The notes under the pieces were generated by a model. That model made no database searches, was not told the DNA's origin, and was given only the letters and a program-made list of their open reading frames with translations. A stretch of DNA of 64,000 nucleotides from Rhodospirillaceae bacterium bin65 (GTDB lineage Bacteria > Pseudomonadota > Alphaproteobacteria > Bin65): the NCBI GenBank assembly GCA_002238725.1, contig MPMX01000001.1, positions 124,001 through 188,000 on the forward strand. The letters are read 5' to 3'. Every line of letters starts with the position of its first letter. Position 1 is the first letter of the stretch. This document shows, piece after piece, positions 18,224 through 26,318 of the stretch. The translations under genes were made by a program, and so were the position numbers.

Positions 18224-19012
18224 GTGACCCATGCCAGATTCGACGAAAAGGTGGCCGTTGTTACCGGCGGCGCGAGCGGTATCGGCCGCGAGACCGCCCG
18301 CCGTCTGGCGCGGGAAGGTGCATCGGTCCTGATCGTCGACCGCAATGAAACGGAGGCCGGGGCGACAACCGAAGAAATACGCGCAGAAGGTGGCAATGCC
18401 GCTGCGTATATCGTCGATCTAGATGACGCCCTGGATTATGGCAGCATCCCGAGAAAGGCAGTCGAGACCTTCGGCGGCCTCGACATACTGGTAAACAATG
18501 CAGGCATCGGTGCGAACCGCCCCGCCCTCGAAACGGATCGAGAGTTCTGGGAACGTGTCCTGAAGTCCAACCTGGACACCTGTTTCTTTTGCTCGCAGGC
18601 CGTGGCGAGAGAGATGATCTCCCTGCGGGCAGACGGGCGAATCGTCAATATCTCGTCCCATGCGGCGCTTCTGGGTGGTACGGGCCAGGTCGCGTATGCG
18701 GCGTCGAAGGCGGGAATGCTCGCGGTCACCCGGGTGATGGCGGTTGAATTCGCCGAGCACGGCATCACGGTTAATGCCATCGCTCCCGGCCCCGTCACGA
18801 CGCCGATGAGCGCGCACCATCCAATCGAGCGAACGACCGCGTGGATGAATGCGATGCCGATTCAGCGTTATGGCACGGTGGACGATGTTGCGGCGGCAAT
18901 CCTGTTTTTTTGTGGCCCGGACAGCAGCCATATCACCGGGCAGACCTTGAGCGTGGACGGCGGATTTACCGCAAAGGGCCTGATGATTCGCGAACCGTGG
19001 ATGCCCGAATGA
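18224..19012 (+). CDS. Short-chain dehydrogenase/reductase
   Basis: A 262-residue NAD(P)-dependent SDR. The Rossmann motif TGGASGIG (14-21), NNAG (91-94), catalytic serines in NISSHAAL (144-145), and Y158/K162 in YAASK are all present. D39 after VLIV suggests NAD rather than NADP. The start is GTG 18224, 12 bases after the PhyH stop. It is the last gene of the operon that starts at 12119 and ends only six bases from the convergent flavoprotein gene. In a non-phosphorylative sugar route it would be the first oxidation step; this is inference. Confidence 0.88.
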   Translation: MTHARFDEKVAVVTGGASGIGRETARRLAREGASVLIVDRNETEAGATTEEIRAEGGNAAAYIVDLDDALDYGSIPRKAVETFGGLDILVNNAGIGANRPALETDREFWERVLKSNLDTCFFCSQAVAREMISLRADGRIVNISSHAALLGGTGQVAYAASKAGMLAVTRVMAVEFAEHGITVNAIAPGPVTTPMSAHHPIERTTAWMNAMPIQRYGTVDDVAAAILFFCGPDSSHITGQTLSVDGGFTAKGLMIREPWMPE

Positions 19013-19018
19013 TCCGCC

Positions 19019-20497
19019 TTACACGACCGCCGCTGCCGAACGCCCCGCGAGGCGGCCGAAGACGGCGCCGTTGGTGAGGCCCGTGCCGCCCGGATAGTTG
19101 AACCAGAACAGGCCGCCGACCAGTTCGCCGGCGGCGTAGAGGCCGGGGATCGGCGCGAGGTCGCTGTCGAGCACCTGCGCGCTCGCCGGGTCGATGCGCA
19201 GGCCGCCGAAAGTGAAGGTGAGGCCGCAGCCGACCCGGTAGGCCTCGAAGGGCGGCGCGCTGATCGTGTTGGCCCAGTTGGTCTTGTTCACTGCGAGGCC
19301 GTGCGTGCCGCGCCCGTCCCTGACCGTCGGATTGAACGGCGTATCGGTGTCCACAGCCGCGTTGTAAGCCGCAATCCCGGCGAGGAAACCGTCGCGGTCC
19401 ACACCCTCCAGCCGGCCCGCCAGTTCCTCCAGCGTATCCGTCTTCGCCTTCGTGACCTGCCGGATGCGGTATTCGTCGCGCAGCAGATGGCTGACCTGCG
19501 CGTCGAAGACCTGCCAGGCGAAGCTGTCCGGCTGCTCCAGGATCGTGCGGCCGTAGCGGGCATAGGTGTAGTTGCGGAAATCCGCGCCCTCGTCGACGAA
19601 GCGCCGGCCGGTGGCGTTGACCATGACGCCCCAGGGGTAGCTGTGCTTCTGGAAGCCGTCGCCGACCGCCAGATCGCCGAACTCCGGCGCGTTGTAATCC
19701 CAGCCGACGGCGTGGCCGCCGGACCAGTTACCGTAGGCCGCCGCGCCGATCTCCAGCGCCATGCGGATGCCGTCGCCGGTGTTGAAGCGGCTGCCGCGCA
19801 CCTTCGCCAGTTCCCAGCCGGGGCCGAGATAGCGGGTACGCCATTCCGGGTTGGCCTGGAAGCCGCCGGCGGCGAGCACCACTGCTTTCGCCGGCACGGT
19901 CTCGATCCGGCCATCCTGCTTGAAGCGGACCCCGCCGACCGTGTGGCCGTCATGGATCAGGTCCAACACCCGCGCGCCGTAGCGGATGTCGATCCCCGCC
20001 GACCGTGCAATCCCGGTGTGGCCGTCAACCAGGCCCGGACCGCCGCCCCAGGCTTCGAGCGTCAGCCCGCCCCAGAAGCGGAAACGGCCGTCGATCTCGA
20101 AGGCCTGCCGGCCGTAGATCGGCATGAATCGGATGCCCTTGGCGCGCAGCCACCGCATGGTTTCGGCAGATTCCGTAACCAGCCGCTCGCACAGCGCCGG
20201 GTCCGTGCGGTAGCGGGTCAGGCGGAACATGTCGTCGTAGAAGCACTCCTCCGGATAGTCGCCGAAATCGGATATGGCGGCCTGCGCTTCCGGCAGGTCC
20301 GGGCACAGGGCGCGGATGTCGTCCGCCCCGGCATAGGCGAAGCGGAACGCCCCGGCGGTGAAGCGCGAGTTGCCGCCGTTCTCCGCCTCGGGCGCGCGCT
20401 CCAGCATGAGCACCGACGCGCCGGCCTCGCGCGCCGCCAGCGCCGCGCAGAAGGCGGCGTTCCCGGCGCCGACGACGATGATCTCCGGATGGGTCAT
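19019..20497 (-). CDS. FAD-dependent tricarballylate dehydrogenase-like (TcuA) flavoprotein
   Basis: A 492-residue member of the fumarate reductase/succinate dehydrogenase flavoprotein family. The FAD-binding GxGxxA is at residues 10-15 (VVGAGNAAFCAALAA), followed by ERAPEAENGGNSRFTAGAFRFAY, cut here to the diagnostic GGNSRFTAGAFRF. The C-terminal GLYAAGELVGGLFWFNYPGG closes the FAD site. The N-terminus and the YPGGTGLTNGAV end fit TcuA, which dehydrogenates tricarballylate; related enzymes act on other diacids. No tcuB or tcuC neighbour is seen. The start codon lies inside a 10-bp-phased repeat array. Confidence 0.8.
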   Translation of the reverse strand: MTHPEIIVVGAGNAAFCAALAAREAGASVLMLERAPEAENGGNSRFTAGAFRFAYAGADDIRALCPDLPEAQAAISDFGDYPEECFYDDMFRLTRYRTDPALCERLVTESAETMRWLRAKGIRFMPIYGRQAFEIDGRFRFWGGLTLEAWGGGPGLVDGHTGIARSAGIDIRYGARVLDLIHDGHTVGGVRFKQDGRIETVPAKAVVLAAGGFQANPEWRTRYLGPGWELAKVRGSRFNTGDGIRMALEIGAAAYGNWSGGHAVGWDYNAPEFGDLAVGDGFQKHSYPWGVMVNATGRRFVDEGADFRNYTYARYGRTILEQPDSFAWQVFDAQVSHLLRDEYRIRQVTKAKTDTLEELAGRLEGVDRDGFLAGIAAYNAAVDTDTPFNPTVRDGRGTHGLAVNKTNWANTISAPPFEAYRVGCGLTFTFGGLRIDPASAQVLDSDLAPIPGLYAAGELVGGLFWFNYPGGTGLTNGAVFGRLAGRSAAAVV

Positions 20498-20540
20498 GAT
20501 GTGTCAGGAAATGTCATGTTTTGTCATGTTTTGTTTTCAT
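20491..20540 (-). repeat. 10-bp-phased TGTCATG repeat array over the start of the TcuA-like gene
   Basis: Five consecutive decamers read GGGTCATGAT, GTGTCAGGAA, ATGTCATGTT, TTGTCATGTT and TTGTTTTCAT. The core TGTCATG (CATGACA on the coding strand) recurs every helical turn, and the array covers the translation start and ribosome site of the minus-strand gene. It could be a multi-site operator. Confidence 0.55.
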
Positions 20541-20770
20541 CGGTCTCTCTCTACCCACTCCGCTCCCGCCCGTCATTCCGGCTCGAGCGGGCCGCAGGCG
20601 CGCGGAGCGAAGGATTCCCGTCGATTGACTCCAGGCTTGATGGACAGACCGAGCCGGGATCCCTTGCATCTCGTCGAACGGCCACCGGTGCTATGGCTCC
20701 GGTGGCGGAAGCGGTCGGGACGACGGTCCGGATTCGCTCGGTCGGGACGACGTTCGGAGCAAGACCCTCG

Positions 20771-20800
20771 GGTGTCATGGAATGTCATGATTCGTCATGT
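20771..20800 (-). repeat. Second 10-bp-phased TGTCATG array
   Basis: Three decamers, GGTGTCATGG, AATGTCATGA and TTCGTCATGT, repeat the core of the array at 20491-20540, about 270 bases further upstream of the TcuA-like gene and downstream of its candidate promoter. The stretch between the arrays looks like a decayed dispersed repeat (GTCATTCCGGCTCGAGCGGG onward) and has no gene. Confidence 0.5.
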
Positions 20801-20852
20801 CCCCCTGGATTTGCGCCGAATTTACTGCAGTGGCATTTGCGGGCCGGTCGTC

Positions 20853-20880
20853 AATCTAGGAAATATTACAAAAAATTCAA
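20853..20880 (-). promoter_or_regulatory. Candidate promoter for the TcuA-like gene
   Basis: On the minus strand TTGAAT (20880-20875) and TAGATT (20858-20853) are 16 bases apart in an AT-rich patch after the alpha/beta hydrolase stop. The resulting leader would be about 350 bases and would include both TGTCATG arrays. Confidence 0.35.
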
Positions 20881-20941
20881 GCGAATTTACGTCTTTTTTC
20901 TTCTGCAAGGCTGGGGGAAGCGCGCACCGGCCAGCGTCAGG

Positions 20942-21784
20942 TTACGCCGTTTCCCGCAACATCTCCACGATCGCCCGGCCATGCGTCAGCGTCATCATGT
21001 GGCCAGCGCCGGGTAGGTCGTGAAGGGTGGCGCCGGGGATGGATTGCGCGACCAGTCCGGTCAGCCGGGCGTGGAGCGGGTCGGTGTCGCCGCCGCGGAC
21101 GATTGTGACCGGCCCGGCAATTTCAGCGATAGCGGCGAGGTCAGCGTAGCGCATGTCGAGGCGCTCGACGGCTTCGAGCCCGACGGCGAGGCGTTCCGTC
21201 AGGGTCAGCATCCTGGCCTGCACCCGCCGGTCCAGGCTGCGCCAGAACCCCGGCCGGTTGTTGAAATAGTCGAGATACCGTTCCATCGCCTCGGCGTCGC
21301 GGCCGCCGGCGCGCACGGTTTCGATGAAATGCCGGTTCCGGCTGTCGATCTCGTCGGCCAGCGCGGTTTCTCCGGCGTCGCGCAGCAGAGGATAGGGCGC
21401 GGGTTCGAGCAGGGTCAGCCGGCCGACCAGTTCGGGCCATGCCAGCGCCAGCACCAGCGCGATGGTGCCGCCATAGGAATGACCGACGACATGGGCACTC
21501 GGCCCACGGCCGTTCGGCAGCTCGGCACGGATGACGGCAGCGAGCGCGGCGGCCTCGTCGCCGAGCGTCATCGGCGCAGGCCCAACGAAGGGCTCGGTGT
21601 TGCCGTAGGCCGAGGGGTTGACCGCGGCGGTGCGGAAGCGATCCCGGACCATTGCCGCGATAGGCCGCCAGATCGACGCGCCGCTCGCGCCGGGCGGCTG
21701 GAACAGCATGAGCGGTACAGAACCGTCGTCCGGCCCGCCGGCCTCATAGCTCACTCTTCGGCCGTTGCAGTCGGCAAGGGGCAT
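20942..21784 (-). CDS. Alpha/beta-fold hydrolase
   Basis: A 280-residue serine hydrolase. The nucleophile elbow is G-H-S103-Y-G-G, the acid is probably the Asp in RGGDTDPLH, and the histidine is in LPGAGHMMTL. The oxyanion loop is near LFQPPGASGASIW. Start ATG 21784 (MPLADCNGRRVSYEAGG) has GGAG eight bases upstream; the longer open frame adds a sequence with no family resemblance. Substrate unknown; the fold covers esterases, lactonases and C-C hydrolases. It is followed by 444 gene-free bases that include the regulatory region of the TcuA-like gene. Confidence 0.85.
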   Translation of the reverse strand: MPLADCNGRRVSYEAGGPDDGSVPLMLFQPPGASGASIWRPIAAMVRDRFRTAAVNPSAYGNTEPFVGPAPMTLGDEAAALAAVIRAELPNGRGPSAHVVGHSYGGTIALVLALAWPELVGRLTLLEPAPYPLLRDAGETALADEIDSRNRHFIETVRAGGRDAEAMERYLDYFNNRPGFWRSLDRRVQARMLTLTERLAVGLEAVERLDMRYADLAAIAEIAGPVTIVRGGDTDPLHARLTGLVAQSIPGATLHDLPGAGHMMTLTHGRAIVEMLRETA

Positions 21785-22292
21785 GGCGGGGCTCCGGATG
21801 GATTGAGGTGGGCGGAAGGACTCACGCCGTCCAGCGAGCCCTCGGGGCGGTGCCTGGAGGTCTCCCGACAAGCTGTAGCCCGGCCCGGCAGGGATAAATA
21901 TCCGGTAATTGTCCCACGGCGACCGGCCAGTCGCCGCGCCACGGTTACAGGCAACGATCTAGATTCGTCCCATCGCAGCGCGAACCCGCCAAATAACCTC
22001 AAGAAAGAAAACAGTTATTGAGAAATTAAGTTATAACATAACAAATAATTCGAGAAATCGTTACCGGCAACAATCGGCAAACTTCTAGATTTTTGTTGCA
22101 AATACACATTTATAGTACTAGAATTATTGTTCCATTGTCCTCATAAGTATGAATTCGAGGGTAAATGAATACTAATTTCTGAGCTTTTAGTATTCGTTAG
22201 ATTATATCGTTCACAACCAAGAATAAATGGACGATTTACGTAATCAGAACTTACATAATGTTTAACTAACCTTGTAAAGAGGAGGAAGCAAA
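21785..22292. other. AT-rich divergent regulatory region upstream of formamidase
   Basis: About 500 bases with no credible gene. From about 22005 it becomes strongly AT-rich, unlike the GC-rich flanks. A candidate sigma-70 promoter on the plus strand is TTGCAA (22096-22101) and TAGAAT (22119-22124), 17-base spacer, about 170 bases before the formamidase start. I looked for a sigma-54 site, expected for nitrogen control, and did not find a convincing one. Confidence 0.45.
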
Positions 22293-23531
22293 ATGGTGAA
22301 TACAGTATTTCGAGCAGAAATGGACAAGTGGCCCGAAGATCAAGCGGTCAAGACCCACAATCGCTGGCATCCCGATGTCCCCATTGTGGAGCAGTTCAAG
22401 CCCGGCGATGAATTTCGCGTCGAGTGCTACGACTGGACGGGCGGCCAGATCCACAACGATGAATCAGCCAACGATATCCGCGATGTCGATCTGTCCAAGG
22501 TGCACTATCTGAGCGGCCCGTTCGGTGTCGAAGGCGCCGAGCCCGGCGATCTCCTGGTTGTCGATATCAACGACATCGGCTGGCTGGAAGATTCGCAGTG
22601 GGGCTTCACCGGCATTTTCGCGCTTGAGAATGGCGGCGGTTTTCTCGACAAGCACTTCCCGGATGCGCGCAAGGCGTGCTGGGATTTTCACGGGATCTAC
22701 ACCTCGTCGCGCCACATTCCCGGCGTGAGGTTCCCGGGACTGATCCATCCGGGGTTGATCGGCACCCTGCCTTCGGCTGACCTGCTGAAGACGTGGAACG
22801 ATCGGGAATCGGCCCTGTTCAACACCGATCCGGACCGTGTGCCGCCCCTGGCCACCCTGCCGGACGGCCTGGCAGGGACCACAACGGCACTGATGGGCCA
22901 GATGACAGGCGATGCCGCGCGTGCGGCGGGTCTCGAAGGCGCCCGGACAGTTCCGGGACGCGAGCATGGCGGCAACTGCGACATCAAGAATCTGTCGCGT
23001 GGTTCGACGTGCTACTTCCCGGTTTACCAACCGGGCGGCGGCCTGTCGATGGGTGATATCCACTGGTCGCAGGGCGACGGCGAGATCACATTCTGCGGCG
23101 CCATCGAGATGGCGGGCTGGATCGATATCGGCGTCGACGTCATCAAGGGCGGGGTCGAGAAATACGGGATCACCAATCCGGTATTCAAGCCAAGCCCGGT
23201 CGAGCCCCACTACTCCGAGTATCTGATCTTCGAAGGGGTCTGTGTCGACGAACACGACGGCTCCCAGAAGTATCTGGATGCGACGGTGGCCTATCGAAGG
23301 GCCTGCTTGAACGCAGTCGAATATCTCAAGAAATTCGGCTATTCGGGCGAGCAGGCCTACATGATTCTCGGCACGGCACCTGTTGAGGGCCGCGTCAGCG
23401 GAATCGTCGACATTCCGAACGCGTGCTGCACGGTCGCCGTACCGACCGAAATCTTCGATTTCGATATCCGGCCGAACAAAGCCGGTCCGAACATCGAGGT
23501 CAGCGGTGCAGACGCAGCATCCTGCAGCTAA
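22293..23531 (+). CDS. fmdA: Formamidase (FmdA/acetamidase-formamidase family)
   Basis: A 412-residue cytoplasmic hydrolase that splits formamide (and perhaps short amides) to ammonia and the acid. The N-terminal MVNTVFRAEMDKW, NRWHPDVP and the segments VECYDWTGGQIHNDESANDI (core DWTGGQI), REHGGNCDIKNLSRGS and MGDIHWSQGDGEITFCGAIE are typical of FmdA; length matches the roughly 408-residue relatives. The ribosome site AGAGGAGGAAG is strong. It is followed by an excellent terminator and then by a channel and fmdB, so the locus is an amide-nitrogen acquisition unit. The start and frame are unambiguous. Confidence 0.94.
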   Translation: MVNTVFRAEMDKWPEDQAVKTHNRWHPDVPIVEQFKPGDEFRVECYDWTGGQIHNDESANDIRDVDLSKVHYLSGPFGVEGAEPGDLLVVDINDIGWLEDSQWGFTGIFALENGGGFLDKHFPDARKACWDFHGIYTSSRHIPGVRFPGLIHPGLIGTLPSADLLKTWNDRESALFNTDPDRVPPLATLPDGLAGTTTALMGQMTGDAARAAGLEGARTVPGREHGGNCDIKNLSRGSTCYFPVYQPGGGLSMGDIHWSQGDGEITFCGAIEMAGWIDIGVDVIKGGVEKYGITNPVFKPSPVEPHYSEYLIFEGVCVDEHDGSQKYLDATVAYRRACLNAVEYLKKFGYSGEQAYMILGTAPVEGRVSGIVDIPNACCTVAVPTEIFDFDIRPNKAGPNIEVSGADAASCS

Positions 23532-23543
23532 CTGATTAGGCGG

Positions 23544-23590
23544 GCCGGAAGCGGGGCGACCTTGCCCTGCTTCCGGCCTTCTCTTTTTGA
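23544..23590 (+). terminator. Rho-independent terminator after fmdA
   Basis: GGCCGGAAGC (23544-23553) pairs perfectly with GCTTCCGGCC (23570-23579). Five more pairs (one G-T) extend the stem around a six-base loop, and TTCTCTTTTT follows. This should strongly reduce read-through into the channel gene. Confidence 0.85.
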
Positions 23591-23599
23591 AGGCGCAGG

Positions 23600-23615
23600 C
23601 ATGTCAGATGACATG
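23600..23615. promoter_or_regulatory. Palindrome before the amide/urea channel gene
   Basis: CATGTCA-GA-TGACATG is a perfect 7-bp inverted repeat with a 2-bp centre, 22 bases before the start of the AmiS/UreI-like gene and directly after the fmdA terminator. It may be an operator or part of the translation leader; no partner is known. Confidence 0.4.
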
Positions 23616-23636
23616 TGAAATTCGGAGGTACCGACT

Positions 23637-24149
23637 ATGTTGGGATTGGCACTTCTCTGGGTCGGAGCCGTTCTTTTCCTGAACGGGCTTTGGCTCATGG
23701 GCCGCATCGGAGATCGCGAAATCGCGATCATCAACATCTTCAGCGGCGGCGTTACGGGGCTGGTGGCGCTGTATCTGGCCTTCGGCCCGGGCAACAATCT
23801 AGCGGGGCAACAGGCGGCAGGGTTTACCCTACTGTTCTCGTTCACCTATCTGTGGGTGGCGTATAACCGTTTTCAGGATGTCGACGGAGGCGGACTCGGC
23901 TGGTACAGCCTGTTCGTCGCCATTACCGCGGTTCCGGTTGCGATTACCACGCTGCAGGGCGCATCGACGCTCTGGGGCTACTGGTTCGGACTGTGCTGGG
24001 CGGCATGGGCCGTGCTGTGGTTCATGTTCTTCCTGTTGCTGGCGATGCAGAAACCGATCGCCAAGGTGACAGGCGCGGTGACGTGCATCCAGGGTATCGT
24101 AACAGCCTGGCTGCCGGGCTACCTGCTGTTGGGCGATTATATCGCCTGA
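23637..24149 (+). CDS. AmiS/UreI-family amide or urea channel
   Basis: A 170-residue inner-membrane protein with about six hydrophobic helices. It starts MLGLALLWVGAVLFLNGLWLMG and has the family pattern of paired helices with FSFTYLWVAYN and LQGASTLWGYWFGLCW, whose aromatic residues line the pore in UreI relatives. It should let amides or urea enter for FmdA. The ribosome site CGGAGGT precedes ATG 23637. It sits between fmdA and fmdB, the usual arrangement of short-chain amide loci. Confidence 0.88.
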   Translation: MLGLALLWVGAVLFLNGLWLMGRIGDREIAIINIFSGGVTGLVALYLAFGPGNNLAGQQAAGFTLLFSFTYLWVAYNRFQDVDGGGLGWYSLFVAITAVPVAITTLQGASTLWGYWFGLCWAAWAVLWFMFFLLLAMQKPIAKVTGAVTCIQGIVTAWLPGYLLLGDYIA

Positions 24150-24256
24150 CGCTCGTTTCCTGCGGCCCAATTCACAATCCGGGGCGTGCCATCCGCTTTC
24201 CGCGGACGGCACGCCTCTTTTCCTGCTATAACGGCGCGGTGACAAGGGAGGGCGCG

Positions 24257-24556
24257 ATGCCCATTTACGAATATGTTTGCGAGGATTGCGGGCCGTTCAC
24301 GGAAATGGAAAAGATGGTCAGAGCCTCGGAGCCCAAGCCCTGCCCGTCCTGCGAACAACCTGCCCCGCGCGGCATCAGCGCACCGTTTCTCGCCAATATG
24401 GACCCGCACAACCGGGTCGCGCACCAGCGCAACGAAAAAAGTTCCCACGAGCCCAAGGTCGGGAACGTCACGAAACACGATCACAGCCATCACGGCCACA
24501 GCCATGGCAAGGCCCACGTTCACAAGGGCTCGCGCCCGTGGATGATCGGGCACTGA
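24257..24556 (+). CDS. fmdB: FmdB-family zinc-ribbon protein with histidine-rich tail
   Basis: A 99-residue small protein. The N-terminal zinc ribbon is MPIYEYVCEDCG with the second pair CPSC, the standard FmdB form. Its C-terminus is unusual in being histidine-rich (HDHSHHGHSHGKAHVH), suggesting metal binding. FmdB proteins often accompany formamidase genes and are suspected regulators or accessory factors; their true role is unsettled. ATG 24257 follows GGGAGGGCG. It lies about 100 bases after the channel gene, in the same direction. Confidence 0.88.
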   Translation: MPIYEYVCEDCGPFTEMEKMVRASEPKPCPSCEQPAPRGISAPFLANMDPHNRVAHQRNEKSSHEPKVGNVTKHDHSHHGHSHGKAHVHKGSRPWMIGH

Positions 24557-24565
24557 ATTCCGGCC

Positions 24566-24588
24566 GGAAACCGGGCCTGCCGGTTTCC
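24566..24588 (+). terminator. Stem-loop after fmdB
   Basis: GGAAACCGG and CCGGTTTCC form a perfect 9-bp stem with loop GCCTG, ten bases after the fmdB stop. No T-run follows, so it may be an attenuator or processing signal before crcB. Confidence 0.5.
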
Positions 24589-24647
24589 TGATCTCGAGGC
24601 GATCCTGTGCCGATGCCCCGGCAAAGCCGAAGCGGACCGCCGCAGGC

Positions 24648-25043
24648 ATGACCTACTTCTGGATCGCGCTCGGCAGCGCCATCGGCGGCATGGGCCGATA
24701 CTGGTGCAACGGGCTGGTCACGGCGCGGCTGGGGCCGGAATTCCCCTGGGGCACACTCCTGGTCAATGTGGCCGGCTCGCTGATCATCGGCGTCGTCGCA
24801 GCGCTCAGCGCATCGATAGACCGGCCCTGGCCCGGACCGGAGGCCCGCGCCTTCATCATGGTCGGGTTCTGCGGCGGCTACACCACATTTTCCGCCTTCA
24901 GCCTCCAGACGCTGAACCTGCTGCACAACGGCGAGTGGATGAGAGCCGGCGGTAACGTCCTGCTTTCGGTCGTGCTGTGCCTGATCGCTGTCTGGCTCGG
25001 CTATCTCGCCGGCAACGGCATCAACCAGCTCAGGGCCGGCTGA
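24648..25043 (+). CDS. crcB: Fluoride exporter CrcB/Fluc
   Basis: A 131-residue membrane protein that lets fluoride leave the cell as a dual-topology dimer. The four helices and the family marks IALGSAIGGMGRYWCNG, GTLLVNVAGSLIIG and GFCGGYTTFSAFS (with the pore phenylalanines and the conserved TTFS) are all visible. Length is normal. The start MTYFWIALG is at 24648; the ribosome site is not strong. I looked for a fluoride riboswitch in the roughly 90 bases upstream and did not see its consensus. Confidence 0.93.
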   Translation: MTYFWIALGSAIGGMGRYWCNGLVTARLGPEFPWGTLLVNVAGSLIIGVVAALSASIDRPWPGPEARAFIMVGFCGGYTTFSAFSLQTLNLLHNGEWMRAGGNVLLSVVLCLIAVWLGYLAGNGINQLRAG

Positions 25044-25053
25044 TCCGGCGCGG

Positions 25054-26256
25054 TCATCCCACCGCCGCCCGCACCGCCTCGATAACCCGGTCCGCCGCTT
25101 CGTCCTGCATATAGGCGTGCATGGGCAGGCTGAGGACCCGGCTGCACAAGGCTTCGCTCACCGGCAGGGAGCCTTCGCCCGCGCCGTGGTCGCGGTATGC
25201 CGGTTGAAGGTGCATCGGCGCGGGATAGTAGACGGCGGTCGGAATGCCGGCCTCTGCGAGCCGCGCACGCACGCCGTCGCGATCGTCGACGAGGATCGAA
25301 TATTGCGCCCAGGCGCTGACGCATCCGTCGGGCCGGAACGGCGTGCTGACGACATCGCCGAGGCCGGCGTCGTAGCGGTCCGCCAGCCGGTTGCGCGCCG
25401 CGACTTCGCCCTCGAAGGCCGGCAACTTGCCGAGCAGCACCGCCGCCTGCAGGCTGTCGAGCCGGGCGTTCAGGCCGACCCGCTCCACCGCATACTGCAC
25501 GCTGCCCTGGCCGTGCGCCCGGATCGAACGGAGCCGGTCCGCCATGCCGGAATCGTCGGTGAATACCGCGCCGCCGTCGCCGTAGCAGCCGAGCGGCTTG
25601 GCCGGATAGAAGCTGGTCGTCGTGACCGGCGCCAGCGTGCCGACATTGCGGTTGCCGCGGCGGCCGCCGAAACTCTGGGCGGCATCGCCGATCAGGCTGA
25701 GATCCTCCTCCCCGGCGATGGCGGCGAGCGCTTCGTAGTCGGCGGGCAGGCCGAACAGGTCGACGGCGATAACCGCCTTCGGCGTCAGGGCGCCGTCCGC
25801 GCGAATCTGCGCGATGCGCCGGCGCAGGTCGTCCGGATCGATGTTGAAGCTGCGCTCCCCGACATCGACGAAGACCGGCGCGGCGCCGAGCAGCAGCGCC
25901 ACCTCGGCGGTTGCCGTAAAGGTGAAGGACGGCACGAACACGGCATCGCCCGGTCCGACGCCGAGCGCCATCAGCGGCGCCACCAGCGCATCCGTGCCGC
26001 TCGAGACGGCCACGGCCTCCCGGGCGCCGCAGAAGGTGCAAAGCGCCGCCTCTAGCGCCTCGATCTCCGGCCCCATGATGAAGCGTCCGTGGCGGAAGAC
26101 CTCTGCGATACGGGGCGCGATCCCATCCTTGAGCGCCGCATACTGGGCCCGGATGCCGGCGAATTCCAGTTCGGGCACTTCGGCATCCGGGAGAGAGAAG
26201 CCGTGCGCGTTTTCCGGCGCCGTTTCGATTGGGCGCGCCGCCGCCTTCGGTGTCAC
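25054..26256 (-). CDS. DegT/DnrJ/EryC1/StrS-family sugar aminotransferase
   Basis: A 400-residue PLP enzyme that transaminates nucleotide-linked keto-sugars for surface polysaccharides or glycosylation. PLP lysine K220 is in SFYPAKPLGCYGDGG, and D191 in IGDAAQSFGG stacks on the cofactor. EFAGIRAQYAALKDGI and GPEIEALEAALCTFCGA are typical of the family start. I choose GTG 26256 (MTPKAAARPIE) with GGAG upstream; the longer frame would run into the hemA tail. Neighbours do not include other sugar-nucleotide genes, so the pathway is unknown. Confidence 0.87.
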   Translation of the reverse strand: MTPKAAARPIETAPENAHGFSLPDAEVPELEFAGIRAQYAALKDGIAPRIAEVFRHGRFIMGPEIEALEAALCTFCGAREAVAVSSGTDALVAPLMALGVGPGDAVFVPSFTFTATAEVALLLGAAPVFVDVGERSFNIDPDDLRRRIAQIRADGALTPKAVIAVDLFGLPADYEALAAIAGEEDLSLIGDAAQSFGGRRGNRNVGTLAPVTTTSFYPAKPLGCYGDGGAVFTDDSGMADRLRSIRAHGQGSVQYAVERVGLNARLDSLQAAVLLGKLPAFEGEVAARNRLADRYDAGLGDVVSTPFRPDGCVSAWAQYSILVDDRDGVRARLAEAGIPTAVYYPAPMHLQPAYRDHGAGEGSLPVSEALCSRVLSLPMHAYMQDEAADRVIEAVRAAVG

Positions 26257-26318
26257 GTTGTCGTTCTCCGGTTGCCGGACGTTCGGCCGCTGCCCCGGCT
26301 TGCGGCCCCGATTGCCGC

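Noticed and set aside
20491-20800. CRISPR array at the TGTCATG repeats
   Set aside because: The units are 10 bp without spacers and there are no cas genes.
21785-22292. Sigma-54 promoter for the formamidase locus
   Set aside because: No GG-N10-GC pair with a good surrounding consensus was found in the AT-rich region.
24557-24647. Fluoride riboswitch upstream of crcB
   Set aside because: The conserved crcB-motif blocks and its pseudoknot segments could not be found; only an unrelated hairpin is there.
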